NCBI GenBank assembly: GCA_902619805.1
Contig: CACNGC010000006.1
Coordinates: forward strand, 1 to 64,000
Direction: 5' to 3'
DNA length: 64,000 bases
Origin: an uncultured SAR116 cluster alpha proteobacterium
Lineage (GTDB): Bacteria > Pseudomonadota > Alphaproteobacteria > Puniceispirillales > Marisalimonadaceae
Shown: in pieces, positions 47,316 through 55,189 of the stretch
Numbering within the stretch: position 1 is the stretch's first letter
How the letters are laid out: each line of letters begins with the position of its first letter
Position numbers and translations under genes: made by a program
Notes under the pieces: model-generated
Told to the model about the DNA's origin: nothing
Databases searched by the model: none
The model's input: the letters and a program-made list of their open reading frames with translations, nothing else

Positions 47316-48266
47316 ATGGCGACAATTCGTAAACGAAATAATAAGTATCAAGTACAAGTAAGAATAAGAGGAAAGAGAACATCTGCAACTTTTCATACCC
47401 TTGATCTTGCAAGACGGTGGGCAAGATCCAAAGAAGTAGAGTTCGAGAAAAATATAAAAGTAGGTATGCAATATCGTCCCAAAACACTTCTAGAGATTTT
47501 AGACAAATATAAAGAAGTTATAATTCCCCATAAGAAATCTGCTTCATCAGAAACTTATATAATTAACTCTTTTATGAAGAATAAATGGGTTGCATCTCCT
47601 CTTAATATGCTATCAACAGCGCAGATAGCTGAATACAGAGATAAGAGATTATTGAGCGTTAAACCATCTACAATTACACGTGAATTTGGTATTATAAAAC
47701 ATGCGCTACAAGTTGCAAAACTAGAATGGGACTGGGACGTACCTTTTGACCTTTTTGCAGGCATTAGACTCCCACAGATCCATCAAAGTGCTGTTCGGCG
47801 TATAAATGATCATGATCTTAAAACGTTACTGGAAGAAGCTTCAAAGCACAGTAATATCTATTTAAAGCCTATTATTTTAATAGCTTTAAATACTGCAATG
47901 AGAAGGGGAGAAATACTATCTATAAAATGGTCTGATATAGATTTAAAGCGTAATCTTATTAATATTGATAATACAAAAACTGGTTACGCTCGATCTATTA
48001 AGATCAACTATAATGTTCGAGTGATTTTCGAAAACTTAGATATAGTTGATGACAAAATATTTCCAATAAGCATAAATAGTCTGAGGCTCTGTTATCAAAG
48101 GTTATGCAACAAACTTAATATTAAAATAAGGTTCCATGATTTTAGGCACGAAGCTATAAGCCGTCTATTTCAGCAGAACCTATCTATACCCCATATTGCA
48201 TCCATAAGTGGACACAGAACAGTGTCGCAGCTATTTAGATACGCTCATTATAAAGGCTCGATTTAA
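47316..48266 (+). CDS. int: Tyrosine recombinase (integrase) of the element
   Basis: Site-specific recombinase, 316 residues. The N-terminal part (1-60) resembles an arm-binding domain, residues about 55-150 a SAM-like core-binding domain, and the catalytic domain follows with Arg196 (TAMRRGEIL), Lys221 (NTKTGYA), His274-x-x-Arg277 (FHDFRHEA), His300 (ISGHRTV) and Tyr309 (LFRYAHY), a complete set. AGGAG precedes the ATG at a good distance. It reads inward from attL and presumably targets the tRNA-Val gene. It should be active by residue content. Confidence 0.93.
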   Translation: MATIRKRNNKYQVQVRIRGKRTSATFHTLDLARRWARSKEVEFEKNIKVGMQYRPKTLLEILDKYKEVIIPHKKSASSETYIINSFMKNKWVASPLNMLSTAQIAEYRDKRLLSVKPSTITREFGIIKHALQVAKLEWDWDVPFDLFAGIRLPQIHQSAVRRINDHDLKTLLEEASKHSNIYLKPIILIALNTAMRRGEILSIKWSDIDLKRNLINIDNTKTGYARSIKINYNVRVIFENLDIVDDKIFPISINSLRLCYQRLCNKLNIKIRFHDFRHEAISRLFQQNLSIPHIASISGHRTVSQLFRYAHYKGSI

Positions 48267-48527
48267 GACTTGTACAGTGTCAAAACTTTTGAAATAAACC
48301 ACACAGAGACGTTTGAAGAAATACATTGGCTAAGTGACTCTTAAATTAAATCGCCTTTAAATGGCTTTTTAAGTTATATAAAAGGGTGCACAAGGTACAC
48401 TGGGGGTACCCTAGTTATTGCACGTAACTTAGAGAACGTTTAAAGTTGCATCGTTAGTTGTACAAGTAACTTAAAATATATTTCATGCTTTTCTGACAAT
48501 TGCAATTTTTTTTGCAAAGCTTTTTGG
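48267..48527. other. Non-coding stretch after the integrase with short repeats
   Basis: No credible gene. GCC-TTTAAAT-GGC followed by TTTTT (about 48349-48366) is a weak hairpin that might end the integrase transcript. GTAACTTA occurs twice (48424-48431 and 48466-48473), and GGGGGTACCC (48402-48411) stands out in AT-rich DNA. Could hold an origin or a regulatory site; nothing decisive. Confidence 0.35.
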
Positions 48528-49442
48528 TTATCTATAAGGATTTAGAATATCTATATTTTTTGTTCTTAAGAAATTAGGAATTATTTTTTTACTTATTAAG
48601 TCTCCGTTTGGACTATAATTTTTTTCTGTTTGAAGTGATGCTCCTAAAATTGATTCATCTTTTTTAGGAGTTTGATGACTTACTACAATTTTTCCATTTT
48701 TAAAAATAGTAAACCCATTTCTTCCATAATAACTTTTCTTATGACTTAAAAAACAATAATTATTTTTTACTCTTGGAACAAAAATATCTAAAACTTGAAT
48801 ATATCCGTCTGCAACAGTTACGTTGTATTTTAGTAAAAGTTCTTTTTTTCCGTTATTGTTAATGTCTTCAAAAATTGGTTCATAGAAGTATTGGATGGGT
48901 CCATTTATATCAAAAGTATCACAAGGTTGAAGTAATCTGTCAGTTTCGTGAATTTTTCCAATTCTTATTTTGGCATAATGCATGCCCACAGTATAAGCGA
49001 TTTGTTTCTCTTTCCCTTTTGCTAAGATGTACCAAGTTTCAATATATGGCTTTCCCCAAACTGAAACATATTGATTTTCACTTCCATTAATTTTTACAAG
49101 AATATTATCATCATCATCACTCTTTTGTGCCCCCCATTGATGAAGTGGTCTTGTAAAAAAGAATTGAAGAAATTCGTTTGAATATTGACCATCAATAAAG
49201 GATGTTGGTGTTGGTTTATTTTTTCTTTTATGGATAGTTTTTATAACGCTTGTTATGTTTGAATTTCCAGTACCTAAATATTTGGCAATCAAATAATCTG
49301 ATTTATAAAAATTGGAGTTTTTATATTCTATAGTTGATTGTGATAAGAAACTTTCAGGGTTAGAAGGGGAGGCATTAGCAGCGGGAACTGCTAATGCAAC
49401 TAGGAGGTTTATAAATGAAACACAAAATACTTTTAGGTTCAT
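48528..49442 (-). CDS. Secreted protein of unknown function
   Basis: Not recognised. A signal peptide is clear (MNLKVFCVSFINLLVALAVPAANA, cleavage after ANA). The mature part is mixed beta with an Asn/Asp/Gly-rich segment DINNNGKKELLLKYNVTVADG resembling calcium-binding FG-GAP/VCBS-type loops, then IQVLDIFVPRVKNNYC. Two Cys near 177 and 235 might pair. 304 residues. It lies alone on the minus strand within the element. Export to the periplasm or surface is the only thing inferred. Confidence 0.65.
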   Translation of the reverse strand: MNLKVFCVSFINLLVALAVPAANASPSNPESFLSQSTIEYKNSNFYKSDYLIAKYLGTGNSNITSVIKTIHKRKNKPTPTSFIDGQYSNEFLQFFFTRPLHQWGAQKSDDDDNILVKINGSENQYVSVWGKPYIETWYILAKGKEKQIAYTVGMHYAKIRIGKIHETDRLLQPCDTFDINGPIQYFYEPIFEDINNNGKKELLLKYNVTVADGYIQVLDIFVPRVKNNYCFLSHKKSYYGRNGFTIFKNGKIVVSHQTPKKDESILGASLQTEKNYSPNGDLISKKIIPNFLRTKNIDILNPYR

Positions 49443-49525
49443 TTTAATATTTATAAGCCTAATTAAGACTTGATTATGTATGAAATAAGGTAAGTTCGTG
49501 GCAGATAGTCAAATTATAAAATTAA

Positions 49526-50029
49526 TTAATAGGAATAATAAAAGTTTCCAGACATGTACTCTGAAGCATTTGTAATAAACAGATAGATTGGAAAAAGGTA
49601 AGGCGTCAAGTCTTGGGCTATTGGTTCAATTAAAGGAAATATTGGAAGATATATTTTTGTTTTACATAAAATTAATGAAACAGGAATAAATCCAAAAAAA
49701 GCTATAATTGGAAACAAAATAACAGAGATATTGAAAGAGTATTTTTTACCTTTAAATTCGGGAGCAGTAATTTTTGATGATATTATGTAGACACGAACTG
49801 CGTTAATTATGCACCAAACTATCATTAAGAAAGCCATACCTAAAGTTGAATAAAATAATAATTCACCCATGTAAGACATAGTTATTGATCTATTTTTCTC
49901 AATTAATAGGATATGCACAAACTCTGCAGTAAAATTGAGGCATATTACATAGGCAATAATTAATGGCAAAAAACCATAATACCAATACCACTTTCTAAGT
50001 TTACCCATAATCAATATTTGATCAGTCAT
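49526..50029 (-). CDS. Four-helix membrane protein of unknown function
   Basis: Not recognised. 167 residues with about four transmembrane helices (WYWYYGFLPLIIAYVICL, FYSTLGMAFLMIVWCIINAV, SFNISVILFPIIAFFGFIPV, and a final helix LTPYLFPIYLF). Two ATG starts are possible, 50029 and 50008 (MGKLRKWYW); the second fits the positive-inside rule well. Divergent from the next gene with a gap of about 21 bases. Role unknown. Confidence 0.6.
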   Translation of the reverse strand: MTDQILIMGKLRKWYWYYGFLPLIIAYVICLNFTAEFVHILLIEKNRSITMSYMGELLFYSTLGMAFLMIVWCIINAVRVYIISSKITAPEFKGKKYSFNISVILFPIIAFFGFIPVSLILCKTKIYLPIFPLIEPIAQDLTPYLFPIYLFITNASEYMSGNFYYSY

Positions 50030-50050
50030 AAAATAAATATTATCATAATT

Positions 50051-50521
50051 ATGAAATTACAAAAAGTATTAGTAATGGAAAGATGGGGTTATAGTGTTTT
50101 TTGGGATTTATATAGAATGAGAAGTCAATTCGAGAGTTTGTTTACAAGTAAGGATATCGTACGTGCTAAATATCCAAATGGCTGGGTAGGGTGGCTTAAT
50201 GATAAAATGTCTGACGATGATGATGGTAAATTAACTAGGTTTTCAACTATGGATGGAAGATATATGTATATCGTAGTAGAAAAACTTATAGAATATGGCT
50301 TTAGACCACCTGAGTTAATAAAAGATACTATTCATTTTCATGACTTCTATTTAAATGTTTATGAATATCTTGATTATTCACCATATGATTGCTCTAAATA
50401 CAAAAAGAAAATACCAACATGGCTGAACATACAACTGCAGCCAGAGAAAAGACTTCAAGAAATAGATGCACTTGGACTAGATGCATATGATTTTAACGGT
50501 TTAGATTATTCTTGTAATTAA
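50051..50521 (+). CDS. Cytosolic protein of unknown function
   Basis: Not recognised. About 156 residues from ATG 50051 (MKLQKVLVMERWGY); another ATG at 50075 gives MERWGYSVFW, and a TTG at 50018 gives a longer product. No helices in the membrane; a run of acidic residues (MSDDDDGK) and many aromatics. The bases around codons 4-11 recur at 50554-50575. No Shine-Dalgarno is visible, so the start is uncertain. Confidence 0.5.
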   Translation: MKLQKVLVMERWGYSVFWDLYRMRSQFESLFTSKDIVRAKYPNGWVGWLNDKMSDDDDGKLTRFSTMDGRYMYIVVEKLIEYGFRPPELIKDTIHFHDFYLNVYEYLDYSPYDCSKYKKKIPTWLNIQLQPEKRLQEIDALGLDAYDFNGLDYSCN

Positions 50522-50553
50522 CTAATAATTATCCATAAACAAATATAATGATC

Positions 50554-50575
50554 AAAAGTATTAGTAATGGAAAGA
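50554..50575 (+). repeat. 22-base copy of the start of the upstream gene
   Basis: Identical to 50062-50083, with further patchy similarity upstream (CATAAA-rich leader). In frame it would read KVLVMER and then diverge to a stop. It looks like a remnant of a tandem duplication. The surrounding gap (50522-50762, 241 bases) holds nothing else I can support. Confidence 0.5.
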
Positions 50576-50762
50576 GATGGTCTAATTAGTAGTGGCATAG
50601 ATATTTAGTATATTAATTTATTAAGTTATAAATATTTCATAAATATCTGTTTTCTATATATATATCCATTTGATTTGTTTTGGTTTTGTTTACTAAGATA
50701 TTTTATATTTTCTAAATAATAATCTCTGTCTAAGTATTTAGTTGAGTTCAATTGAGTAAGAC

Positions 50763-52031
50763 CTATGCCATTACGATCAATTCTTGGAAGATCAATTTGT
50801 GAAAATTAAAAATAGCCTCAGTCATAATATTTCTTAGATAGTTATCATGTTTATATGAAACTATGAAACTGTCATGAATGCATAAAATAGGAATATTATT
50901 TTGGGTGAATTTATTAATGATGTATTCGGTTATTTGCCCATCAATATTCATTAAGAGTATACCTTTGCCAGAGCAAAAATCATCAGCAATCTCAATATGC
51001 TTCTCTTTAATTTTGTTAAGTATTGATCTTAATTCTTTAAAGTTGAAAGAATAATTAGGAAATTGATCTTGGAGTTCATTCTTCAAGGCTCTAAAAGTTG
51101 AAGGTTCATCTTTTGCATTTATAGCAATTAGCATGAGCCTTTTTACAAGTTTTCGTGAGTCATCTTTACTATTCATCTGGGGGATGTTTATGTCATACGC
51201 ATCCCCTCGATTAAGTTTGTTATAGTCTAAACCTTTTTTTGCATATAATAGGATTGGATGAAGTGACTTGTAATCATCCTCAATAGTTGGTTCATTATTA
51301 ATATATATTTTTGATCTATAAAATGAAGGTATTCTCTGCCACCACCCTCCATAAAATCTCCCTCCATCACTCCATCTACCATTATTAAAAATTCTTGTAA
51401 TAAAACAATCATTGGACGATATGGGAATGTACTTTTCCTTAAAGTTTATTAGTGGTTTATCAAGTTCGGGTATATCAATGAATGTTTTGGCAAGTAAGCG
51501 ATTATATTCTTTTAGTGAAGCTCTCATTTTTATCGATTTTTCGTTATCAATATACTCAATATTTTTTTTATTTTCATTACGTAAGATAATTGTTTCTCTA
51601 TTCGAATTATTAACAATTTTATGTTTCTTCATTTTTGTAATTTTAAATTGCTTTATAAGTTTTTTTGTTGACCAAATTCGCGTTATTCTGCTGTGCAAAC
51701 CAGTTGGATCATAGAAACCACTAGTCAGGTTAATTAACCCAACCTCTTTTAACCGTTTTACAACATCAATTGTTTTTTGAGAAATGTGCAACTCATTATA
51801 TCTAGACTTAGTTTTATAAGCATTTCGATACATATGTACTCCAAGTTTCATATTTTGGTGTTCTGTCCACGCAATATATAAATCTAGTAAAACTACCTTA
51901 ATATGTTTTTTTACAAGATAAGGATTTTGCCACTTGAAATAATTCTCATAGATTAGGTTAATTGATTTATTTATTTCGGGATATTCTGACCATCTATGAA
52001 CATCTAGAGGTCTTGATAGATCATTTTTCAT
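50763..52031 (-). CDS. Winged-helix plus polymerase-palm-like protein of the element
   Basis: 422 residues. The N-terminal third (about 40-125) reads as a winged helix (ISQKTIDVVKRLKEVGLI, then SRITRIWST). The C-terminal half resembles the palm of family A DNA polymerases or single-subunit RNA polymerases: Asp253 in TIEDDYKSLHPILLY as motif A, Arg293/Lys297 in SRKLVKRLMLIAINA as motif B, and His386-Asp387-Ser in ILCIHDSFIV as motif C. GGRFYGGWWQRIPSFYR (224-240) is a further conserved-looking block. Proteins of this build are known to me from proteobacterial mobile DNA without a function. A replication role for the excised element is plausible but inferred. Confidence 0.6.
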   Translation of the reverse strand: MKNDLSRPLDVHRWSEYPEINKSINLIYENYFKWQNPYLVKKHIKVVLLDLYIAWTEHQNMKLGVHMYRNAYKTKSRYNELHISQKTIDVVKRLKEVGLINLTSGFYDPTGLHSRITRIWSTKKLIKQFKITKMKKHKIVNNSNRETIILRNENKKNIEYIDNEKSIKMRASLKEYNRLLAKTFIDIPELDKPLINFKEKYIPISSNDCFITRIFNNGRWSDGGRFYGGWWQRIPSFYRSKIYINNEPTIEDDYKSLHPILLYAKKGLDYNKLNRGDAYDINIPQMNSKDDSRKLVKRLMLIAINAKDEPSTFRALKNELQDQFPNYSFNFKELRSILNKIKEKHIEIADDFCSGKGILLMNIDGQITEYIINKFTQNNIPILCIHDSFIVSYKHDNYLRNIMTEAIFNFHKLIFQELIVMA

Positions 52032-52149
52032 TAAATTAATTAATATTTATTAATGCTGCAGTTTTATGACAATTGTGATTTCTGCCTTTTTCCTAACAAT
52101 TTTTAAACAAAAATGTTTTGTATTTTGAAAATTAATTAAGGAGATAAAT

Positions 52150-52677
52150 ATGAGATTTTTATTTTTACTAACTTTAAACCTATTACTATTTTCATCATTC
52201 TCATATGCAGAAACAAAATTCCCTTTTTATTTAAATATAGTTGGTGAAGATAAAAGCCTAAAAAATTTAGTTAGGACTAAAACTAAAAAATTGGTTTCTA
52301 ATTTTCCTAATTTAACGTTAAGAGAAGACAAAGATGGAAGAGTTTTTGTACAATTATTTATTTATGCGCTTAGGCATAAAAATAGCAATAATTCTAAAGA
52401 TACAATAATCCTCTCTTCGACACACGTTAATAAGCGAAGAATTGTTGAGCTAACAAAAGAAGTTTTTAAAAAAGATAGCAAAAGCTCGGAAGTTACTAAA
52501 ACAATTGCAGCAGATCTTATGCTAAGAGATAGTGGTCTTATGACACATATTAATGTTGCTGCAATAGATGACGTAAAAACAATAAATGTACCAATTACAA
52601 GATTTCTAAAAGATTTATCGAGGAATATAAAGGGATATTATGAATCATCTTTCTTTGACATGTTTAAAAATAAGTAA
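52150..52677 (+). CDS. Secreted protein of unknown function
   Basis: Not recognised. Signal peptide MRFLFLLTLNLLLFSSFSYA, then 155 residues, mixed alpha/beta, no Cys. AAGGAGA precedes the ATG by six bases, a strong ribosome site. Comes just before a 66-residue membrane protein (14 bases apart). It is on the same strand as the Hxs operon but separated by a divergent small gene. Confidence 0.65.
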   Translation: MRFLFLLTLNLLLFSSFSYAETKFPFYLNIVGEDKSLKNLVRTKTKKLVSNFPNLTLREDKDGRVFVQLFIYALRHKNSNNSKDTIILSSTHVNKRRIVELTKEVFKKDSKSSEVTKTIAADLMLRDSGLMTHINVAAIDDVKTINVPITRFLKDLSRNIKGYYESSFFDMFKNK

Positions 52678-52691
52678 AGTGAATAGAAGAA

Positions 52692-52892
52692 ATGTTTGAA
52701 GAAATTATAAAAGAAATTTTTATGGTTTGTGTTTATATCCTTCAAGTGATAGGGGGTACCCCGGGTGAGTTTGGACATGGGTATTATCTAGCAAATTTAA
52801 TAATTTTTGTGTTGTTACAACCTGCCTTGATTATTATTTTTTTTATTTTGTGGAGAATAGATAAAAGAAAAAATAATAACAAAATCAGCTAA
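52692..52892 (+). CDS. Predicted small membrane protein (66 residues)
   Basis: Frame from ATG 52692 with an N-terminal amphipathic part and a C-terminal transmembrane helix (about 37-57, LIIFVLLQPALIIIFFILW), ending in a Lys/Asn-rich tail. AGAAG upstream. The segment VIGGTPGEFGHGY is encoded by unusually GC-rich DNA for the window. Function unknown. Confidence 0.5.
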   Translation: MFEEIIKEIFMVCVYILQVIGGTPGEFGHGYYLANLIIFVLLQPALIIIFFILWRIDKRKNNNKIS

Positions 52893-52938
52893 ATAAGCAC
52901 AAAAATTTAAATAAACTTTGCCAATTGTAAATTAAGAA

Positions 52939-53103
52939 TTACCAGCTAGTTATTTTTAGACATTCAATAGAATCTGAATCATTTAAATTTATACAATTTT
53001 GATATGGTGAAGCTATATAATAAAAGAGAAGTAATAAAATAAAAGCTGCAATTAAAATTATAACTGGATTATGACTCAATATAGCAATAATGTTTTTTTT
53101 CAT
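52939..53103 (-). CDS. Predicted one-helix protein (54 residues) divergent from hxsA
   Basis: Minus-strand frame MKKNIIAILSHNPVIILIA, a transmembrane helix to about residue 30, then an outer part SPYQNCINLNDSDSIECLKI with two Cys and a final TSW. TTGGAGAA lies just ahead of the ATG. The build (helix, then a pair of Cys that could bridge) matches small marine alphaproteobacterial envelope proteins. Its start region faces the hxs promoter. Confidence 0.55.
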   Translation of the reverse strand: MKKNIIAILSHNPVIILIAAFILLLLFYYIASPYQNCINLNDSDSIECLKITSW

Positions 53104-53145
53104 TTTTTTCTCCAATTTTAGAGTATAAAATATACAAAAAAAAGT

Positions 53146-53173
53146 TTGATTAATTTAACAAATTAAGTATAAT
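53146..53173 (+). promoter_or_regulatory. Sigma-70-type promoter of the Hxs operon
   Basis: TTGATT (53146-53151) and TATAAT (53168-53173) separated by 16 bases, 25 bases ahead of the hxsA ATG; GAGGAG (53187-53192) is the ribosome site. A perfect -10 box in this position makes it a good candidate for the only promoter of the seven genes. Confidence 0.55.
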
Positions 53174-53198
53174 AGTAATAAAAATTGAGGAGATTTAA

Positions 53199-53456
53199 AT
53201 GAAAAAAAAATCTTTCCTAATACCTGTAGCTTTAGCTGCAGCTGCTTTAACTGGTATAGTTGAAGCTAATACCCTACCAAATAATATTGCTGATGACAAA
53301 ATTTCCAATGAGAAAATTGATAAGGATAATCTTACAAAAGATTTGTTAATGCTACCGAATGAAGATACAAAAAAAGAACATCTTTTTGCTCAACATTCTT
53401 CACATTATTCACATTATTCACATAGATCTCATCGCTCTCATTACTCAAGCAGATAG
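53199..53456 (+). CDS. hxsA: His-Xaa-Ser repeat peptide precursor HxsA
   Basis: 85-residue precursor of a ribosomally made, modified peptide. Residues 1-23 are a signal-like leader (MKKKSFLIPVALAAAALTGI, Sec-type); 24-64 is a hydrophilic, acidic spacer; 66-83 is six consecutive His-Xaa-Ser triplets (HSS, HYS, HYS, HRS, HRS, HYS), ending SR. This repeat defines the HxsA family. It directly precedes hxsD (4-base gap) in an operon with two radical SAM enzymes. No Cys is present, so crosslinks, if any, must involve His, Tyr, Arg or Ser side chains or backbone carbons. The modification is not known from sequence. Confidence 0.88.
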   Translation: MKKKSFLIPVALAAAALTGIVEANTLPNNIADDKISNEKIDKDNLTKDLLMLPNEDTKKEHLFAQHSSHYSHYSHRSHRSHYSSR

Positions 53457-53460
53457 GTAA

Positions 53461-53748
53461 ATGGTTATTGACCTATCTGTTTACTCTAAAGAAGTAGTTG
53501 TTTCTGTTCTACACAGACTATCTTATATTTTTACGGGTAAATTAGTATCTAAAGACAAACAAATTGCTGAGATTGAGTTTGTCAAAATTGAAAATGGATA
53601 TGATAAAGAAAATCTGGAAGAATTAATTGTAAAAGAGCTAAATGATCAAATTTTGAGAGAACGGATCAGCCAAGAAACAGAAAGTGTTCGTAATCTAATA
53701 CTTGCTCATGCCTTTTCTAGAACGAATTTTATAAAAGATAATGGCTAA
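53461..53748 (+). CDS. hxsD: His-Xaa-Ser system protein HxsD
   Basis: 95-residue accessory protein of the system. Its ELNDQILRE (residues 59-67) fits the LLNDYxLRE-type motif by which the family is recognised, and the N-terminal VSVLHRLSYIFTGKL and closing RNLILAHAF also look like HxsD. No catalytic motif; a small alpha/beta fold. It may bind the precursor leader and present it to the radical SAM enzymes, as similar small proteins do in other peptide pathways; this is inference. The stop overlaps the hxsB start by eight bases. Confidence 0.85.
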   Translation: MVIDLSVYSKEVVVSVLHRLSYIFTGKLVSKDKQIAEIEFVKIENGYDKENLEELIVKELNDQILRERISQETESVRNLILAHAFSRTNFIKDNG

Positions 53749-55189
53749 ATTTCTAAATAAAGAGGAATTTTACAAAGATAATCAAAAATATAGTCTTTTA
53801 CCGTTCAAATTTAGTGATTTTGACAAAGATACAAAAATTTTAAGTAACATGATAGGTGAGTTTCAATTACTTCCTAATTCTACTTTCGAAGACTTTGTTA
53901 ATAACAATTTGACAAATGACAATTCTCTTTATTCTGATTTAAGAGATAAACATTTTTTTACAGATACAAATACATCTGTGGCATTAGATTTATTACCTAT
54001 AAAAATTAGAACAAAATACCAAATGTTATCTAATTTTACCGCCCTTCATATTTTTGTTGTGTCGCTTCGTTGTGAACACAGTTGTCCTTATTGCCAAGTC
54101 TCTAGGCAATCACAAGATAAAAATACATTTGATATGGATGAAGACAAAGCTGAAAAAGCGTTAAACTTAGTTTTTCAATCACCTTCTGAAAATATTAAAA
54201 TTGAGTTTCAAGGTGGGGAACCACTTTTGAATTTTGAAATTGTAAAGTTTATTGTGCTAAAAGCGATTGAAATAAAACCAAATGAGAAAAATCTAAGCTT
54301 TGTTATTGCTACTAATTTAGCCTTAATAAACAATGAAATTCTAGAATTTTGTTCAAAGTATAATATTCTCATTTCTACATCACTTGATGGTCCTAAGGAT
54401 ATACATAACAAAAATCGTCCTAGAAAAGGAAATAACAGTTATGAAAAAACAATTGAGGGTATTAACCTATCAAGGGCCTATCTAGGCTTTGATTCTGTTT
54501 CTGCTCTTATGACTACTACCTATGATAGTTTGCCTAGAGTAGAAGAAATTATTGACGAATATATTAAAAATAAGTTTTCAGGTATTTTTTTAAGACCCTT
54601 GTCTCCTCACGGCTTTGCAATCAAAACGAAATCGTATTCGAAATATAGATTCAATGAATGGTTAGACTTTTATAAAAAAGGATTAGATTATATTATTAAT
54701 TTGAATAAAAATGGTATTGAATTTTTTGAACATTTTTCTCAAGTTATTTTAAAAAAAATGCTTACATCTGATTCTGATGGTTATGTTGATTTAATGAACC
54801 CTTCAGGCTTAGGAATAGCAGTTGCTGTATACAATTATGATGGAAAAATCTATGCCTCTGACGAAGGTAGAATGTTAGCCGAGACTGGTGATGATTATTT
54901 TTGTTTAGGATCAGTAGAAGATGAATACTCAGATATTTTTACGTCTGAAAAATTATTAAATGTGCTTGATACTACCTTTACCAAAAGTGCTCCTTTGTGT
55001 GCTGATTGTGTATACGAAGAATATTGTGGTGCAGATCCCGTGTTTCATTATGCAACCCAAAAGGATATTGTAGGACATAAACCTACATCTGAATTTTGCA
55101 ATAGAAATATAGAAGTTTTCAAATATCTAATAAAGTTAATGAATGAATCAAAGTATGTAGAAAATTTGTTTAGAAGTTGGGTAAGATAA
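53741..55189 (+). CDS. hxsB: Radical SAM peptide maturase HxsB
   Basis: 482-residue radical SAM enzyme. An N-terminal region of about 100 residues precedes the cluster motif Cys111-x3-Cys115-x2-Cys118 (RCEHSCPYCQV); FQGGEPLLNFE is the SAM-binding GGE motif. The C-terminal part has the Cys-rich CADCVYEEYCGAD and a late SEFCNRN, a SPASM-type domain holding auxiliary iron-sulfur clusters, as in enzymes that modify peptides. Acts in the cytosol, presumably on HxsA before export. Its TAA overlaps the hxsC ATG (TAATG). Confidence 0.9.
   Translation: MAKFLNKEEFYKDNQKYSLLPFKFSDFDKDTKILSNMIGEFQLLPNSTFEDFVNNNLTNDNSLYSDLRDKHFFTDTNTSVALDLLPIKIRTKYQMLSNFTALHIFVVSLRCEHSCPYCQVSRQSQDKNTFDMDEDKAEKALNLVFQSPSENIKIEFQGGEPLLNFEIVKFIVLKAIEIKPNEKNLSFVIATNLALINNEILEFCSKYNILISTSLDGPKDIHNKNRPRKGNNSYEKTIEGINLSRAYLGFDSVSALMTTTYDSLPRVEEIIDEYIKNKFSGIFLRPLSPHGFAIKTKSYSKYRFNEWLDFYKKGLDYIINLNKNGIEFFEHFSQVILKKMLTSDSDGYVDLMNPSGLGIAVAVYNYDGKIYASDEGRMLAETGDDYFCLGSVEDEYSDIFTSEKLLNVLDTTFTKSAPLCADCVYEEYCGADPVFHYATQKDIVGHKPTSEFCNRNIEVFKYLIKLMNESKYVENLFRSWVR

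Noticed and set aside
50571-50608. Second copy of the 50051 gene start as an expressed gene
   Set aside because: The frame hits a stop within about 17 codons after the duplicated segment.
53394-53447. Short tandem repeats read as a CRISPR or microsatellite
   Set aside because: The repeat is coding, in frame, with HXS periodicity and an upstream signal-like leader, next to radical SAM genes.
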